Shown piece after piece: positions 46,701-58,303 of a DNA stretch of 64,000 bases. The position numbers and the translations under genes were made by a program. Within the stretch, counting starts at the first letter, position 1; every line of letters starts with the position of its first letter. This DNA comes from Gavia stellata (lineage: Eukaryota; Chordata; Aves; Gaviiformes; Gaviidae): positions 9,000,708 through 9,064,707 of the forward strand of contig NC_082619.1 in assembly GCF_030936135.1 (NCBI RefSeq), given 5' to 3'. The notes under the pieces were generated by a model. It saw only the letters and a program-made list of their open reading frames with translations, was not told where the DNA came from and made no database searches.

Positions 46701-49700
46701 TCTGCAGGGCGCTGCCCTGCCCTGAAAGGCTTCCCCACAGCCCCCAGGTGGGGAGCAGAGCCGGAGAGACCTCACCAGGCTCCTGCTCCCAGCCCTCAGC
46801 TTAGAGGAGGGGGCAGAGTGTCCCACCGTGCACATCCCCTTGTCGCCAGCTCCTGCTGAAGTTAAGGCAGGGGCAACGTGGCTGCAAGCAAGCAACTGCT
46901 GCAGCTGCCCCAGCTGGGTGGCTCTGATCCACCCAGTGTCAAACCCCCTCCTTTCCAAAGACACCTCAGGGGCCCCAATGCCAGGACGTCCCCTCTGAAA
47001 CACAGGTCTCGGGTAGCTCTTACAAGAGGGCTAATCTAAAGGCAGCTGCCACCGTTTGGCTGCTGCAGGTGTAGAAGTGGAAATAAGGTCAAAAAAGGAA
47101 AGCCAAGCAGGGAGACCCTGGATCCGTTACCTTCCAGCCCATGGAAGTCTGAGAGAACCCATCTCCGGTGAAAGCAGCGGAGAACACAGTCACCGTGTCC
47201 AAGACCAGGTGGAAGTGGCTCTCGGCAGCGTGGGACACAACAGAAATCATTCCCTGCAACCACAGAGAAACAGGGAGTCATCTCCAGCCCAGGCACTCAG
47301 CCGTGGTCAGCAACAACGGCCAGGTAGAACGTTGCAGCAAGGGGGAAACGGCAGCAAGGGGGAAATCAAGGTCTGGAGCAGCCCTCCCTCTCCCCCAGGA
47401 ACAGGCAGGGGATGCGCAGGACATGAGCATCACCTCACCTGGGCCTCAGACAGCTCCATGGCGTTTGTCTCCTGCAGGAACCTCAGCACCTGCCCTTGGA
47501 CGTGTCTGAGGTCCCGACAAGCTGCCAGCGCCGTCCCAAGAGCCTTGTAGAGGAAAAGCTGAAAGAGAAGAGGCCGAGCCCAAGATGTGGTCACGGCCCG
47601 ACCTGTCAGGAGAGGGCTGGCCCCACACGGACCCGACCGCCCCCGGGAGCAGGCGAGGCCGGCCACAGTGCCAGGCTGTAGCCAGCCACTGAGGCAAGCC
47701 GGGGGGAAGCGCCTTTTGGGGGCAAGGGAAGGGGAAGAAGTGGAAACCGCCTGCGTGGGCAAAGCACCGGGGCCAGCCCCGGCCCCCACACGGGGCAGGA
47801 GACACACCTTCTCCCAGGAGCCGGGGGCAGAGCTGCCCAGCTGCTGGCTCAGCTCCTGGCTCAGGCCCACGGTCCAGGCCTTGTCCTTGATGGGCTCCAG
47901 CGACGCTCGCAGGAACTGTGGGGAACAGGAGAGGAAGCCCTTGGCCAGGGCCGTTTCCACACTCGCGTGTCCCGCGATGCTGCTGGGGGAGAGCAGCTGG
48001 GAACGGCATTCTCTTCCCCCGCCCCACCCAGCCCTCTTTTCACCAGCCTCCCTCTTCTCCTAACACCTCAGGTGAGACCCCCCGGCAGAGGAGGAGGCAG
48101 TGCTAAGGCGCGTGCCACAGCGATAGAGGGCATTAGCCATCAGCCGTGGCACCTGTGCAGACAGCAGCTCCTCTGAGCGGGCAGGCACCTACTGCGGGGG
48201 GAGCCGCAGGGCGCTCAGGAGGTGCCCCCACCTCCTGCTGCCTACACAGGCAGCCCCGAGCTTCCTCCCACAACTTTGTCTGCTCCCTCTTCTCCCCCTC
48301 TATTTGTGACATCCCCCCAAGGATGCTGTACCTTGAGCACACGGTGCTCCCACTCTGCAGAGTCCAGGCAGCTCCCGTTTTTTCCTAGAAAGCAAGAGGA
48401 AGCAAAAGCTCTCGCTGCTATTTAAGCTCACACCAAAGACGAGCCTGGTGGTCTCCTCTGCGGTCAGACCTCCCTAAAGTCCCAGGCCATCAGCCTAGAA
48501 AGGGCCTAGCTATGCCAAAGCCCTCACGAGGCCGAAGACACGGGAGGGATCCCAGGGGCATTTGTCTGACCGCAGCAGATCCCCACTGCTCGACTGCAGC
48601 TCCCAGAACAACTCCGACCACTGAGTCACAGCACACACCAGCAACACACATTTTCTCTTTAACGACCCACTGCTTTTTACCCACTTGCAGCCCTTCTCCC
48701 AGGCTATTGCCCAGGACGGCTGCTGCAAACCTGGCCTGGCCTGGGGATTCCATCCTCCAAAGCCGGGGGCTGCACCCGCTCCAGGAGCAGCAGTCCTGTC
48801 CCTCCCCCAAACACCGTCCCGGGCAGGACGTGGGGGTGCCACCAAGACCTGCCGTCCAAGGGGACAAAACCAGCCCCGTCCAGCCCCTGGGCCGAATCGG
48901 CGCTGGGGGACAGCTGCCCCCAGCCTCGGTGCTGGCTCCCTGGAAGGGAAAAGGCAGCAGAGCAAGTGCTGGGGAACTGGGGACAATTCCCCTCCATCAC
49001 GCTGGGAAGCTGCATTTTCCTGCCCCCCTTCCCTCCCCCCAGCCTCTCCCTCCCCACCCGCACTTTACCTTCCAGGTACTGCAGCAGGAGGGGGATCTCG
49101 GTCGCCCACGCCGCCCCCAAGGCTCTGTGGATCCTGCCATGGAGGGCCTGCAGCAGCTGCAAGGCAGCGACTGCACGTTCGCCGCTCACGTAAGGATCTG
49201 CCACCACCACCTAGGCGAGGGCAGGAGAGAAGGGTCGCTCCTGCCGCCAGAGCTGCGGCTTCTCCCGGGAGGGAGGGAGGGAGCTCGGCACCGCTCAGCC
49301 AGCAGCGGGCAGCCGACGGCTTCACCCGGGGTGCTGCCAGCCCAGAGAAAGGAGTGGGATCCCCGACGGGCTCGGGCAGGCTCGGGCATGCTGCCTCCTC
49401 CTCGGGGGATCCCGGCACTGGCCTCAACGGCATCTCTGCCCCGGGCTCTCCCACCACCCCTGGCCAGAAAAGCTCTTTCCCCAGGGCCCCGCTACTCACC
49501 AGCAGTCGAGCCAACAGGGCCTGGGGAGCCGGCAGCCGGGCTGTGGGGAGGAAGAAAGGACGGGTGAGCTGACGAGCCCCCACCGTGCCCTGCCCCTCGC
49601 GCCTCTGATGCCCTGCACAGGGCTGAGAGCAGCTGTGCTGCCACAGCCCTGACCCGGGAGAAATCCCCAGGGCTGCCCAGCATGAGATGAAGGCAGCTCC

Positions 49701-52700
49701 AGCATGGCCAGGAACGAGCCCCGGCTCGCCAGGAGAGTGCTGCGAGCAGGAGAGGCGGGCCTCTGCGCCGGGCAAGGGGCAATGCAGGGCAGAGCCCCTC
49801 GTGCCCATCAGCAGAGCCTGGCTCTGCCCTGGTTTTCCCGGGCTCGTGCTGGGGGCTGGTGGGATGCAGGGAGACACAGACTGGCCAAACCCTCGGCCAA
49901 ACCCAGCGGCGCTCACTGGGGCTCCTACCTTGCTCCTGGGAGTCCATGGCATCAGGCTCTTCCTCTTCTTCCTTGCACCCTGCTCTCTCTCGCCTCTCCA
50001 CTAGGGCTCGGAGACAGCGGGAGAGTGGGATGAGCATGCCGCTGTACTGGGCTGGCACCACGTACTGCAGCAGCCTCGGCCACAGGAGCTGCAGAGAAGA
50101 ACCGGGCAATTCACCACATTGGCATTTCCACTCAGCTCCAAGATGAAAAGGACAGTCTGCGTTTCCCTGAGCCGTGTGCGCTTCAGCACACGTGAGGGGA
50201 GAGGTTCAGGGCATGGGGGAGCACGAGGAAAAATGTCCTGAAGGCAAGAAGTGGCCACAGCAGCAGGACACAGGGCGACTTACTTTGGTCATCCCTCTCA
50301 GAGAGACATCCAGCGAGCCCAGGATGTCCACGCACAGAGCTCGAAGAGCTCCATCCTCCGGTGTTTCCCAGGCAAAAAGGCCTCCTGCCACCTGTAAGAC
50401 AGAGTTGGCAAAAGCCCTGTTACTCTCAGCTCCCGACCGACAAGGCTCAGGCACGGCCTCACCAGTGCTCCTGCACCAACCTCCCAGGAGCACTGACCTC
50501 CTGAAGGAGGACAAGGACAGCCAGACCCAGCTCGGGAACCACTTCCCGGACCCTGGGAAGGACTAGGAAGCCTGGGAGCAGAGAGAGACACTGCTTGTCT
50601 GCACAGTCCCCCAGGGCCCAAATGCTGCTGTTGTGCCACCAAAGCAGAGGCGAGGAATGTGCCCTTCAGCAGGGCTGTGCTCGGTGCCAGCCCTGGCGGC
50701 AGCACGCCCAGCCCGACGGATGCGGGGGAGCACCCAGAAGCCCTTTCCTCCACCCTGCTCCCAAAGCAGAGCCTCCCCGAGCCACAGAGCAAAGCCATGC
50801 GCACGGATCTCCCAGCTAGAGGGAAGAGTCTCGCAAGTCAGCGGGAGGCTCGGCCATCCCCAGCTTTCATCTCCTGGGCGCCCAGCTGGAAATGCTCCCC
50901 AAAGGGACTGCCAGACGGCCTGTCCCCTTGCCAGAAGGGATGCGGGCCCCCAGACTGTCATCGGATGGGCAGGGTGTGCTTTGGAGGGCCCGAGCATGAG
51001 AACACCACAGAAAGATCCTCTAGCCCAGCCCACCCACCTGTCTGCATTGGCTGTGTTTTTCTGATTGTCCATCAGCATTTAAGGATGGAGGATGTCCTGT
51101 CCCTACAAGCCCTCCCTTTGCAAGGCGGCTTTGTGGAAGGCACCTGTGGGCACAGCTCAGCCCGTGGGGTGCGCAGGCAGCCCCGCAGTCCCGGGTGGCA
51201 CGCCCGGGTGCAAACCCTCATCATTCACTGACACCTCCACCAACATCAGCACAGACACCCACGAGCAACGGCCATTTGGAGGCTGCTCCGACGGCAGTGC
51301 CAGCCTGGAGCTCTCCACGGCCAAGGATGCCTGCAGGAGCTCTCAGCACAGTCCAGGCACCGGTCAAAGCCCTGGCTGTCCTGCTCTGCCCTTACCAGTC
51401 TGCCCGAGCTCCGGCTGAACTCGTTGAAGATGTGCCCCACCACATCCCATGCCCAGCAGCTCTGGGAGCCGGAGCTGAGCAGCTCCCGGATGAACTCCAG
51501 AACTGCCCTCCGCACCTGCCAGGGGAGAGCGTGGTTACGGTCCTCCTGTTCAAAACCCAAAGGGAAGCCGCCTTTGCTTGGGGGCAGCCTTTGTGGCTCG
51601 CGGAGAGATGACGAGCGCACGGCAGGAGCTTTCGTTCCTGCCATCAGGGCTGGGCTTTAGCACCAGGCTGGATGTGCATTTGTCCCAGAGAGCACAGTGA
51701 CCTCCCCGCTCCACTCTGCCAGCTCTCCCCGTGGACGGGCCATCCACCCACCGCCTGGGCAACACGCCGGCGCTTCCCCAGGCACCCCAGCTCTGCCCTA
51801 AGGGAAAGGCTTCCTCTGCCTCCCCTGGTGGCATCGTCCCTTCCCAAACCAGCTCACCTGGGCACTGGGGTCGTTGCACACTGACCCCACGGCCTCCACC
51901 ACCTGGGGCAGCTTCTCTCTCACTGCAGGTGCTGGAAGAGACGCAGAGAGGCGTGCGTTGAGGCAGAGCCCCAATGGCAGAAGCTTCCAAGTTACCAAGG
52001 GGACAGAAAAGCAGGGCCTGACTGACTTCACAGGAGGCAGTGGAGTAGTCGAAGCGACTCCATTTCTAGAGGCACAGCTGTTTTATACGGACTGAAAGGT
52101 ATGGTAATATGGGAACACAGAGGACGAGAGAAACGGCATGGGTACAAGCAGCTCCTGTGCACACCAGCCTGCCCGTGTTACTGAGCTTGGAGCATTGTCC
52201 CTGGTGTGCCGCCATTTCTAACTGCTGGGGGAGAGCTCGAGCGCTGTCGTGGGGCGTCAGCTCGGCTGGGGGACCCGCTCTTTGCAGCTCCTTTTGGGTG
52301 CAGGTGCACCGCTTTCAGCCCGTTCCTGCTCTCAGCCCAGCAGCCCCAACCCCTGCCTTGTGTCCCTGGTCCGTGGCACTGACCGTCAGAGTGGGCCAGC
52401 GCTCCCAGCAGGCCCAGGGCTGCCACGCGACCGGCCTCACTCCCACTGCTCAGCTGGGACTGTAGGAACAGGACCGTCTCCTCGGGGCATATTCGTGCTG
52501 CAGGAAAGAAATCGCATTCTGCATTAGCAGGCAGCTGCCCCCCACCCCGACCGCCAAGGACAGGGAGAGAGCTGCCACGGCACTGTGGGGCATCGCCCAG
52601 TCTCCTCTCCTTACCCTGCAGCACAACGCAGCGGGACAGCACTGCCTTATGGGCCCGGCCAAGCTCCTTGGTCGCATCAGAGAGCTGTGGGAACAGGGTC

Positions 52701-55378
52701 CATTTCAGAGAAAGTCGCATCAGTGTTGAGAGGGACTGAAATGAAACAGTGCTCTCCGCTCTCCTCTCCCTGGGTACTCCGGGCACGGGACCCAAGGCCA
52801 AAACCCAGCCCACCCCACGGTGGCCCAAGGAACACACAGAGCTTTGCAGCAGCCCGGCCTGCCCAGGAGCTGAGGCCGAGCGGCGTCACGACGCTGCCCT
52901 TAGGCTGCCGGCACTCCAGAGTCTTCCTGCGACTGGGCCGAGAGGGAAATTGCTGTGGGAACCGGGCTGCCCCTCGGCCCATTCCAAACAGCCGGGATCA
53001 GGCATCCTGCAGCCTTAAGGTGGCACCTGGATCACAAATCCTGGCGTGCTCCTGGCCTGCAGGAAGGTCCCAGCGCAGGGACACCCTGCCCTGCCCTGCC
53101 AGCTGGCAGGTCTTTCCCCTCCGTGGCAATCACACCTATGGGCCCCAGGCCGGCGGCAGGGCGCAGGCTCCCCTTACCTGGCGGTGCACAGCGGTGCTGA
53201 CGGCAAGAGCCGTGCCCCGTGGGACTGGGGCCTCAACTGCCTCCAGCATCTCCAGGACATAGCTGAGGCTCTACAGGGGAGAATGGGGGAGGAAGAGGAG
53301 GCTAAAGCCACCTGAAGGCACTTGGGAAAGGAGAAACCCAGCACTTCTGGGACAAGGGGAGCCCCTAACACCAGCTCCCAGGGAAAACCCCAAACCCTCC
53401 CGCAAAGGGCTTCTTGTTTGCCCTCCCCTCAGAGCAGCATCGGCAGGGTCTCTTTCCTCTGAACAGAGCCCGCTGTTGACAACTCCATTTCCAGGCACTT
53501 CCCACTCATCAGACCTCGGCCCTCACTGGACGGGACTGGACATGACCCTGGGCATTAGGGCAAAGCCCTTCCTGCACACAGAGCCCTGGGGAGGTGGTAA
53601 TGCCTCCCTTCCTGAGAAGACGAGCCCCAGGGACTCCTTGGTGAGATGAGGGAGGCTTTTCCCGGGCACAGCCCTGTGCCGCCGCCCCCTCTCCCTCTCC
53701 ATGGAGATGCCAGGAACAAACTGCCGCAGACTCGAGACCCCCCTGGGACCTCTCCGTGGGGCTGGTGGCTTCCTAGGGCTCTTCCTCAAGGCAGCAGAAA
53801 TAACCTTGAGCTTGAACCCAGCTCTCGCTCAGTCAGAAACAGCCCTGAGTCCACGTCTCCGCACAGCTGTCTGCGTCCCCTCTCCAAACTCCCCGTAATG
53901 ACGAGTCCCCAGAGCCTCTGCCTTAGGACCACCGCTGGGTCTGAATAGCCAAGGAACATCTCTGCACCACTCTGTACTTCCCCAAAAACCAGGGGCGGAG
54001 GCAGACTGCTTTGGTGGCCCTGAAGGAGAACAAGCTCACCTGGGCTGCTCGCACGTCACTGGACGCCTCTGCTATCAGGCGGTTCAGGACACCGCTCGTC
54101 AAACAGACGTCCTCTCCCTGCAAGATGCTCTCCAGCTCCCGGTACGTCTCCACTCGGTCACCCTGGGGACAGGCCACAAAGGGGAGTGATGGGACTTGCT
54201 TTGCCCTCGTTGCCAGGGACCCACGAGAGAGACCTGCTGCCCCCCAAATCATCTGTGTGACACGGGCACGAGGTACGAGCTGCAGGCATCGGTCAGGACA
54301 GCCACGGGGGAACAGCAAAGATCTTCTGCGGCGCCTCCGACATCAGCAGAGAGCCAGACAGGGAGATCGACTCCACCAGGGTAAAAGGCCATGCGGGAGC
54401 CCAGGAAGTCACTCCTGAGGACGGGGCACGGCGGAGGTCAGAGGGAGAGCGCCAGGTGAGGAAGGGTGTGACTGTTCACTCGACTCCTGCCTAGATTTTG
54501 CCCAGGAGAGCGCTGCGAGCTCCCGGGGAAAGGAGCAGGGAGCGGTGGCATTAGCCCAGCTTGAGCGGCAGGATCGGCGCTTGGGGACGAAGCGCCTGCA
54601 GGAGGGCAGAGGTGCCGTCAGGAGAGGGGAGCCCTCAACCCGCCCCCGCCTCACCTCATTGTCTTGCAGCCGCTTGAGCAGAGAAGTCCCTGTGGCCGCA
54701 AAGGTAGTGACAGCCGCAGGGACAGTCCCCCTTGCCCTGCCTGCATCCTCGGAACGCGCAGGTCTGGACTGGGAACCAAAGCATGAGCAGAGAGCTGGAA
54801 GAGAAGAAAGAAATGGTTTTGCTGGCTGCAGGGCTTCGCACCAGGGAGGGGGGAGGATCTTCCCAGCCTCCCCCAGCGCTAACAGTCTGTGCTGGACTGT
54901 ACTGGCAAGAGGGGAGTCAGTGGGATGAGGGGAGGGAGTCTTCCCCTCACTGCGGCAGTGAGCGAGTCTGGCGCGGGGGCCCTGAGCTGGGCAGGGGAGG
55001 GACACGGGGCTCTGCGAGGAGACGCCAGGAGAGCTGAGGCTGAGCAGCCCCGACAAGAGCCAGCCGGGCTGGGTCGTATCCGAGCAGTCCCCAGCTGCCC
55101 CATGGAGGGCAGGGAGAGGATGGAGCCAGAGCCCTCTCGGAGGTGCCTGGCAGCAGGATGAGAGGTGACGGGGACACAGCCCCCAGCACCCGGCTGGGGC
55201 AGACACTGCCTCCAGCAGGCATCAGCCCCCAACCTCCCGCCAGCCCCTCACCTCTGAGCGCTCTCATCCTCCTCGTGGCAGCAGGATCTCCCGCGTGGAC
55301 ACACTGCTCCCTCCGGGCAAAAGCCACGAGAAACTGAGGCAGCACCAGCCCCAGGAGGAGGATCTAGAGCCCGGCCAT
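38414..55378 (-). CDS. Maestro HEAT-like repeat family protein (MROH7/MROH2B-like), 31 exons, two in-frame stops
   Basis: MROH proteins are large cytosolic alpha-solenoids of HEAT repeats with poorly known function; birds carry many copies. Thirty-one exons with GT-AG borders were traced, and every exon phase fits the next, giving 1,208 codons in one frame. Landmarks in order: LLKRLQDNE-GDRVETYRELE, IFNEFSRSSGRL, LLWPRLLQYVVPAQYSGML, TEIPLLLQYLEG, KDKAWTVGLSQELSQQLGSS, ALRAPKEQLLTHL, DWIKGEPWDSLVY, KLRPPLSREENRKLLS, VELVLGKCMAQTWMQLLMRQ and DKKDPRVRQALDESL. Two stops interrupt it: TAG at codon 5 of the longest start (55364-55366) and TGA at codon 1168 (38724-38726). Starting at the internal ATG (55265-55267) avoids the first stop and removes a signal-peptide-like stretch. 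The second stop would remove only about 40 residues. The gene may thus still be expressed in slightly shortened form, or be an early-stage pseudogene. Which MROH member it belongs to is not certain. Confidence 0.88.
40979..41010. repeat. (CA)n-like microsatellite in an MROH-like intron
   Basis: CGCACACACGCGCACACACA followed by related CA-rich sequence, in the intron between exons 25 and 26. Confidence 0.85.
42300..45897 (-). CDS. MROH-like exons 18-25
   Basis: Exons: 45775-45897, 45391-45458, 44890-45025, 44689-44784, 44116-44220, 43770-43893, 42715-42824 and 42300-42452. They encode DLQLKLALVQSITEVSCAIQ, DWIKGEPWDSLVYGVFQAL, KLRPPLSREENRKLLSVCCQ, MEDLGHLLETLLEAEKTSA, VLKGWLTSAKEWERERALQV, FGSLVGLLATLTSDCLATS, PQADEIRCFCEELNSPDTEI and TDFLTAILDSLLHVTPTRAR. 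No stop or frame break was found. Confidence 0.88.
46124..49540 (-). CDS. MROH-like exons 11-17
   Basis: Exons: 49500-49540, 49069-49210, 48332-48384, 47808-47915, 47439-47558, 47131-47253 and 46124-46285. They encode RLPAPQALLARLL, VAALQLLQALHGRIH with TEIPLLLQYLEG, CLDSAEWEHRVLK, FLRASLEPIKDKAWTVGLSQ, ALGTALAACRDLRHVQGQV, GMISVVSHAAESHFHLVLDT and IALRAPKEQLLTHLDRGIMG. The small exons 11 (41 bp) and 13 (53 bp) are placed by phase and by family order. Confidence 0.88.
49929..53270 (-). CDS. MROH-like exons 4-10
   Basis: Exons: 53178-53270, 52615-52684, 52384-52497, 51858-51931, 51396-51515, 50284-50391 and 49929-50088. They encode SLSYVLEMLEAVEAPVPRGT, LSDATKELGRAHKAVLSRC, RICPEETVLFLQSQLSSG, VREKLPQVVEAVGSVCNDPS, VRRAVLEFIRELLSSGSQ, GGLFAWETPEDGALRALCVD and LLWPRLLQYVVPAQYSGML. 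All are HEAT-type helices without a stop. Exon 10 ends in an acidic KEEEEEPDAMDSQEQ linker. Confidence 0.88.
54040..55378 (-). CDS. MROH-like exons 1-3 (N-terminus)
   Basis: Exon 1 is 55252-55378, exon 2 is 54655-54794 and exon 3 is 54040-54162. Exon 1 from the first ATG reads MAGL, TAG, ILLLGLVLPQFLVAFA, which looks like a signal peptide broken at codon 5, then RREQCVHAGDPAATRRMRAL. An in-frame ATG in that last motif lies just before the donor. Signal peptides are not expected in this cytosolic family, so the internal ATG is the more plausible start. Exon 2 ends LLKRLQDNE and exon 3 begins GDRVETYRELESILQG, the typical family opening. Confidence 0.8.
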
Positions 55379-55609
55379 TGTGACACCCCTGCAGGGCGCG
55401 GCACCTCACAGAGGGCTGCCGTCACACGGGGACCCGTGCTGGGGACACACCATGGGGTGGGGACCGGACACGGCAGCAACCTGGGGACCCCCACAGAAAT
55501 GCAGGATTTCCCCATTCTCCATCACTTGAATTTGCTTGTGGGCCTCAAAGAGCTTTAGCAAAGGCTGTCTCCAGACAGCCCTTCCCAGCTCTGTCCCAGA
55601 CCCACGTCC

Positions 55610-55776
55610 CTCTCCACAGACCCATCCCTGGAAACATTCAAGGTCAGGTGGGATGGGGCTCTGAGAAACTTGATCTAGTTGAAGATGTCACTGCTCATTG
55701 CACGGCGGTTGGACTAGATGGCCTTTAAAGGTCCCTTCCAGCCCAAACCAGTCTATGATTCTATGATTCTATGACC
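55610..55776 (+). mobile_element. CR1 LINE 3' end, plus orientation
   Basis: It carries the CR1 signature CTGGAAACATTCAAGGTCAG, GGTTGGACTAGATGGCCTTT, CCCTTCCAGCCCAAACC and the terminal (ATTCTATG)n repeat. It is located just upstream of the MROH-like gene start and oriented away from it. Confidence 0.95.
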
Positions 55777-57253
55777 CGAGGCAACGTGGTCTCCAGGGGA
55801 CTGACCTCGCCTTTGCCTTCTGCATTTTCTTACCCTGGTTTTCTCCAAAGAGGAAGCTCCTGCCTGTGGCTGTGTGTGCCCTCCCCTGCCTCCTCCAAGA
55901 ACATTTGCTCCCATTCTCCAGCCAAGACCACACTGGGCAGAAACTGGAGACCTCCAGCCCATTGGACACAACTGTGTCACAAAAAGACCAAGGAGACTCG
56001 TATTCAAATGGCACATCCTTTTGTTGTTTGCTGGACTGTGGATGAGCATGGGAAAGCTGACCTTCCTAGAAGGTTTTTCAGCTCAAATCCAGATGAAAGG
56101 ATGACGAGAACTGCCATCTCTACCAGAGTAGGAAATGCGCACCTATCCAAGCCCTTCATGCTACTCGCAGGCATAGGACTGCATGTGGTTCAGAAAGACA
56201 TTTCCATACAGCCCTCCGGTCTTCATGAAAGGGTGGAGATGTGCTCATCTGTTCGTATTTTGGGTGTGGGGCCGTGTATGTGTGTGGGGGGTGTTACCCC
56301 TTAAGTCAGGACGCAGGTGAATCGAGACAACTTGCTGTTATTTGACCCTAGTTTTCCACGCTGGCTTGTCTGACTCTGCCTAAAGAATAAGGGAGTGGGT
56401 AAGGGTAAGGCTGCTGCTGCACCCTGCAAGAGAGGTTGGTCTGCAGAGGATGGTTTTGGAGCTTGTGAGTAACAGGAGGACAAACTGGCCCGTGATTTGC
56501 TAATGTGTGGGCCACAGCTTGTCGGGTGTTTTCTGTGTTTAGACTGACCTTTTAGGCAAGCTGTGGCTTGCCTTCTGGGCAGCACCATGTAGGTGACATT
56601 TCTGTGCAGCACATTCAGTTTTTTGAAGATGGCCCCAGAGGGCATGTGAAACAACCGCTTCTTTGCAGGAGTATCATTTTAGAGTATTTTCCATCTGTTT
56701 TGGTGTGTGAACCTGGGGAGAACAGCAGTCTCGGTAATGGACCTTTCCCTCTGCATGGAGAAACACCACCCCACGATCATAGCATGCACTATGTCACACC
56801 ACCCACACCGTGCTGCTGATGCTGGCGGCATTGGGCATACACTGACCCTGACCAGGAGGGTGACCAGTTAACCAGCCACCAGATCCAAAAGGCATGCGAT
56901 CCTCAGACTGCACAAGTGGGTTTCTTGTCTTGCTGCGGGCTGCACAGAGCAGGCACAGGGCTTCTGACTGGGACCCCCAGGCATCCCCAGCTCATTAACA
57001 GCTGCACCTTCTATTCCCTTCTTCACCCTTTTCTCCTGACGCTCCGCTTTTCTGTCTTTTGTCTGGTGGTTTTTCCCTTTATTGTCTCACTAGTTTAACA
57101 CTAGGTCAACTGCCATCTCCAACAGTTTCTCACTTTGTCACACGGTTAGTTTAATCATGAGCCAGGGTTGGTGAAGACAGTGATGAAAAGAGCTTCTGTA
57201 AGCAATGAGAGGACAGACACCATCAAAAAGGTCTATCCTCTCCACTGCCCACC
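55777..57253. other. Intergenic sequence between CR1 tail and olfactory receptor pseudogene
   Basis: Open frames up to about 177 codons exist on the plus strand but show no family similarity or splice context that I can support. Confidence 0.45.
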
Positions 57254-58200
57254 TTAGAAATATCTAGAAATCTCTAAAGGCACAAATAAGGAGTAGCTTA
57301 GATGCTCTTCAACATCTGGATGTTTAGAGAAGACTTGTCTGAACGACACTTCAAGCTCTCTGTCTCTTAGGCTGTAGATGAGGGGAGTGAAGAAAGATGT
57401 TAAGACAGTGTAGAAAGCAGAGCCTATTTTGTTTGTGTTTCCTACTCTGAAAGCATCTGCTAAGCAACACACAAGGTTGAAGTCTGTTTACAACTGTAAC
57501 ACCAAACAGCGATCAGACGAGAGGAGCAGGCGTAAGCATCTTTTTGCTTCCTGGTGCCGAAGGAGATTTTCCGAGTGGAGGAAAGGATGTAATTGTAAGA
57601 TGCCAGAAACTGTAGAAACGCGAAGAGAGGATCTGTGGAGAACTCGGCAGTGCGGCCAGTGCAGTATCACCACAGAGTGATGAAGGATTACCAGGAGATG
57701 ACACAAGAATCGGTAAATTTCGTTAGCAACACAAGAAGTTAGTTGTGATAGAAACACTCAGTTAGGATGCCAGCTTCACATTTTTTTTTGTATCCAGCTC
57801 CCAGCTTAAAGCCAAAAGTGGTATTTCCAACTGTGCTGCAGTGGAGAAGTTTCCATATTGCTAAATACCAACCATATCTCCAACCCCTGTCTGGAGATAA
57901 CATTCCCCACAGGCCAGAAAACTGGAGTTACAAAACACTTCCGTGCAGTCCCCACAGAAATGGGCTTTCTGCCCATTCTGAAAGCTGGGAGGGGGAACAG
58001 GCCATCAGGTGGGAGAGGTGGCCCAGGAGATGTCCGTGGAGGACTGGAGATGGTAGTCAGCCAGCACCAGCGTAACAACGAGGGGTTCTCGATTACGGTC
58101 GCAAACCAGGCCAAGAAGAAAACCAGTAAGACGGAATCTCCATTTCTGAGAGGTTCCAATCCTAAAAGGGTAAACTCTGTGGAAGAAGTTTCGTTTTCTT
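57254..58200 (-). pseudogene. Olfactory receptor pseudogene (class A GPCR)
   Basis: The span of about 950 bp equals the usual single-exon olfactory receptor length. At the 5' end, NETSSTEFTLLGLEPL has the standard N-glycosylation site and TEFxLLG motif, followed by the first transmembrane helix ending near the GN position (here changed to EN). Later pieces in shifted frames give SSTRKISFGTRKQKDAYACS, matching the intracellular loop 3 to helix 6 border. At the 3' end SAFYTVLTSFFTPLIYSLRD carries the helix 7 P-L-I-Y-S-L-R motif, and the frame stops at 57254-57256. The conserved MAYDRYVAIC region is not readable. Multiple frameshifts and stops make it non-functional. Confidence 0.85.
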
Positions 58201-58303
58201 TTTCTTCCTTTCTGCATGAGCTCTTCCTATGTGGTGAAAGGAAGAGAAGAGTTGAAGCCACAAAAAATATGATTTCTGTTAAGCTTGAGTAAATCTTGTA
58301 CAT

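Noticed and set aside
48510-48986. Possible MROH exon between exons 12 and 13
   Set aside because: Open frames exist, but exons 12 and 13 join in phase without them and the translation shows no HEAT-type sequence.
49065-49952. Long minus-strand open frame of 295 codons within the MROH-like gene
   Set aside because: It runs through introns; only the pieces in the family frame (49069-49210, 49500-49540) are exons.
55771-56304. 177-codon plus-strand frame after the CR1 tail
   Set aside because: It starts at the CR1 terminal repeat and has no recognisable domain.
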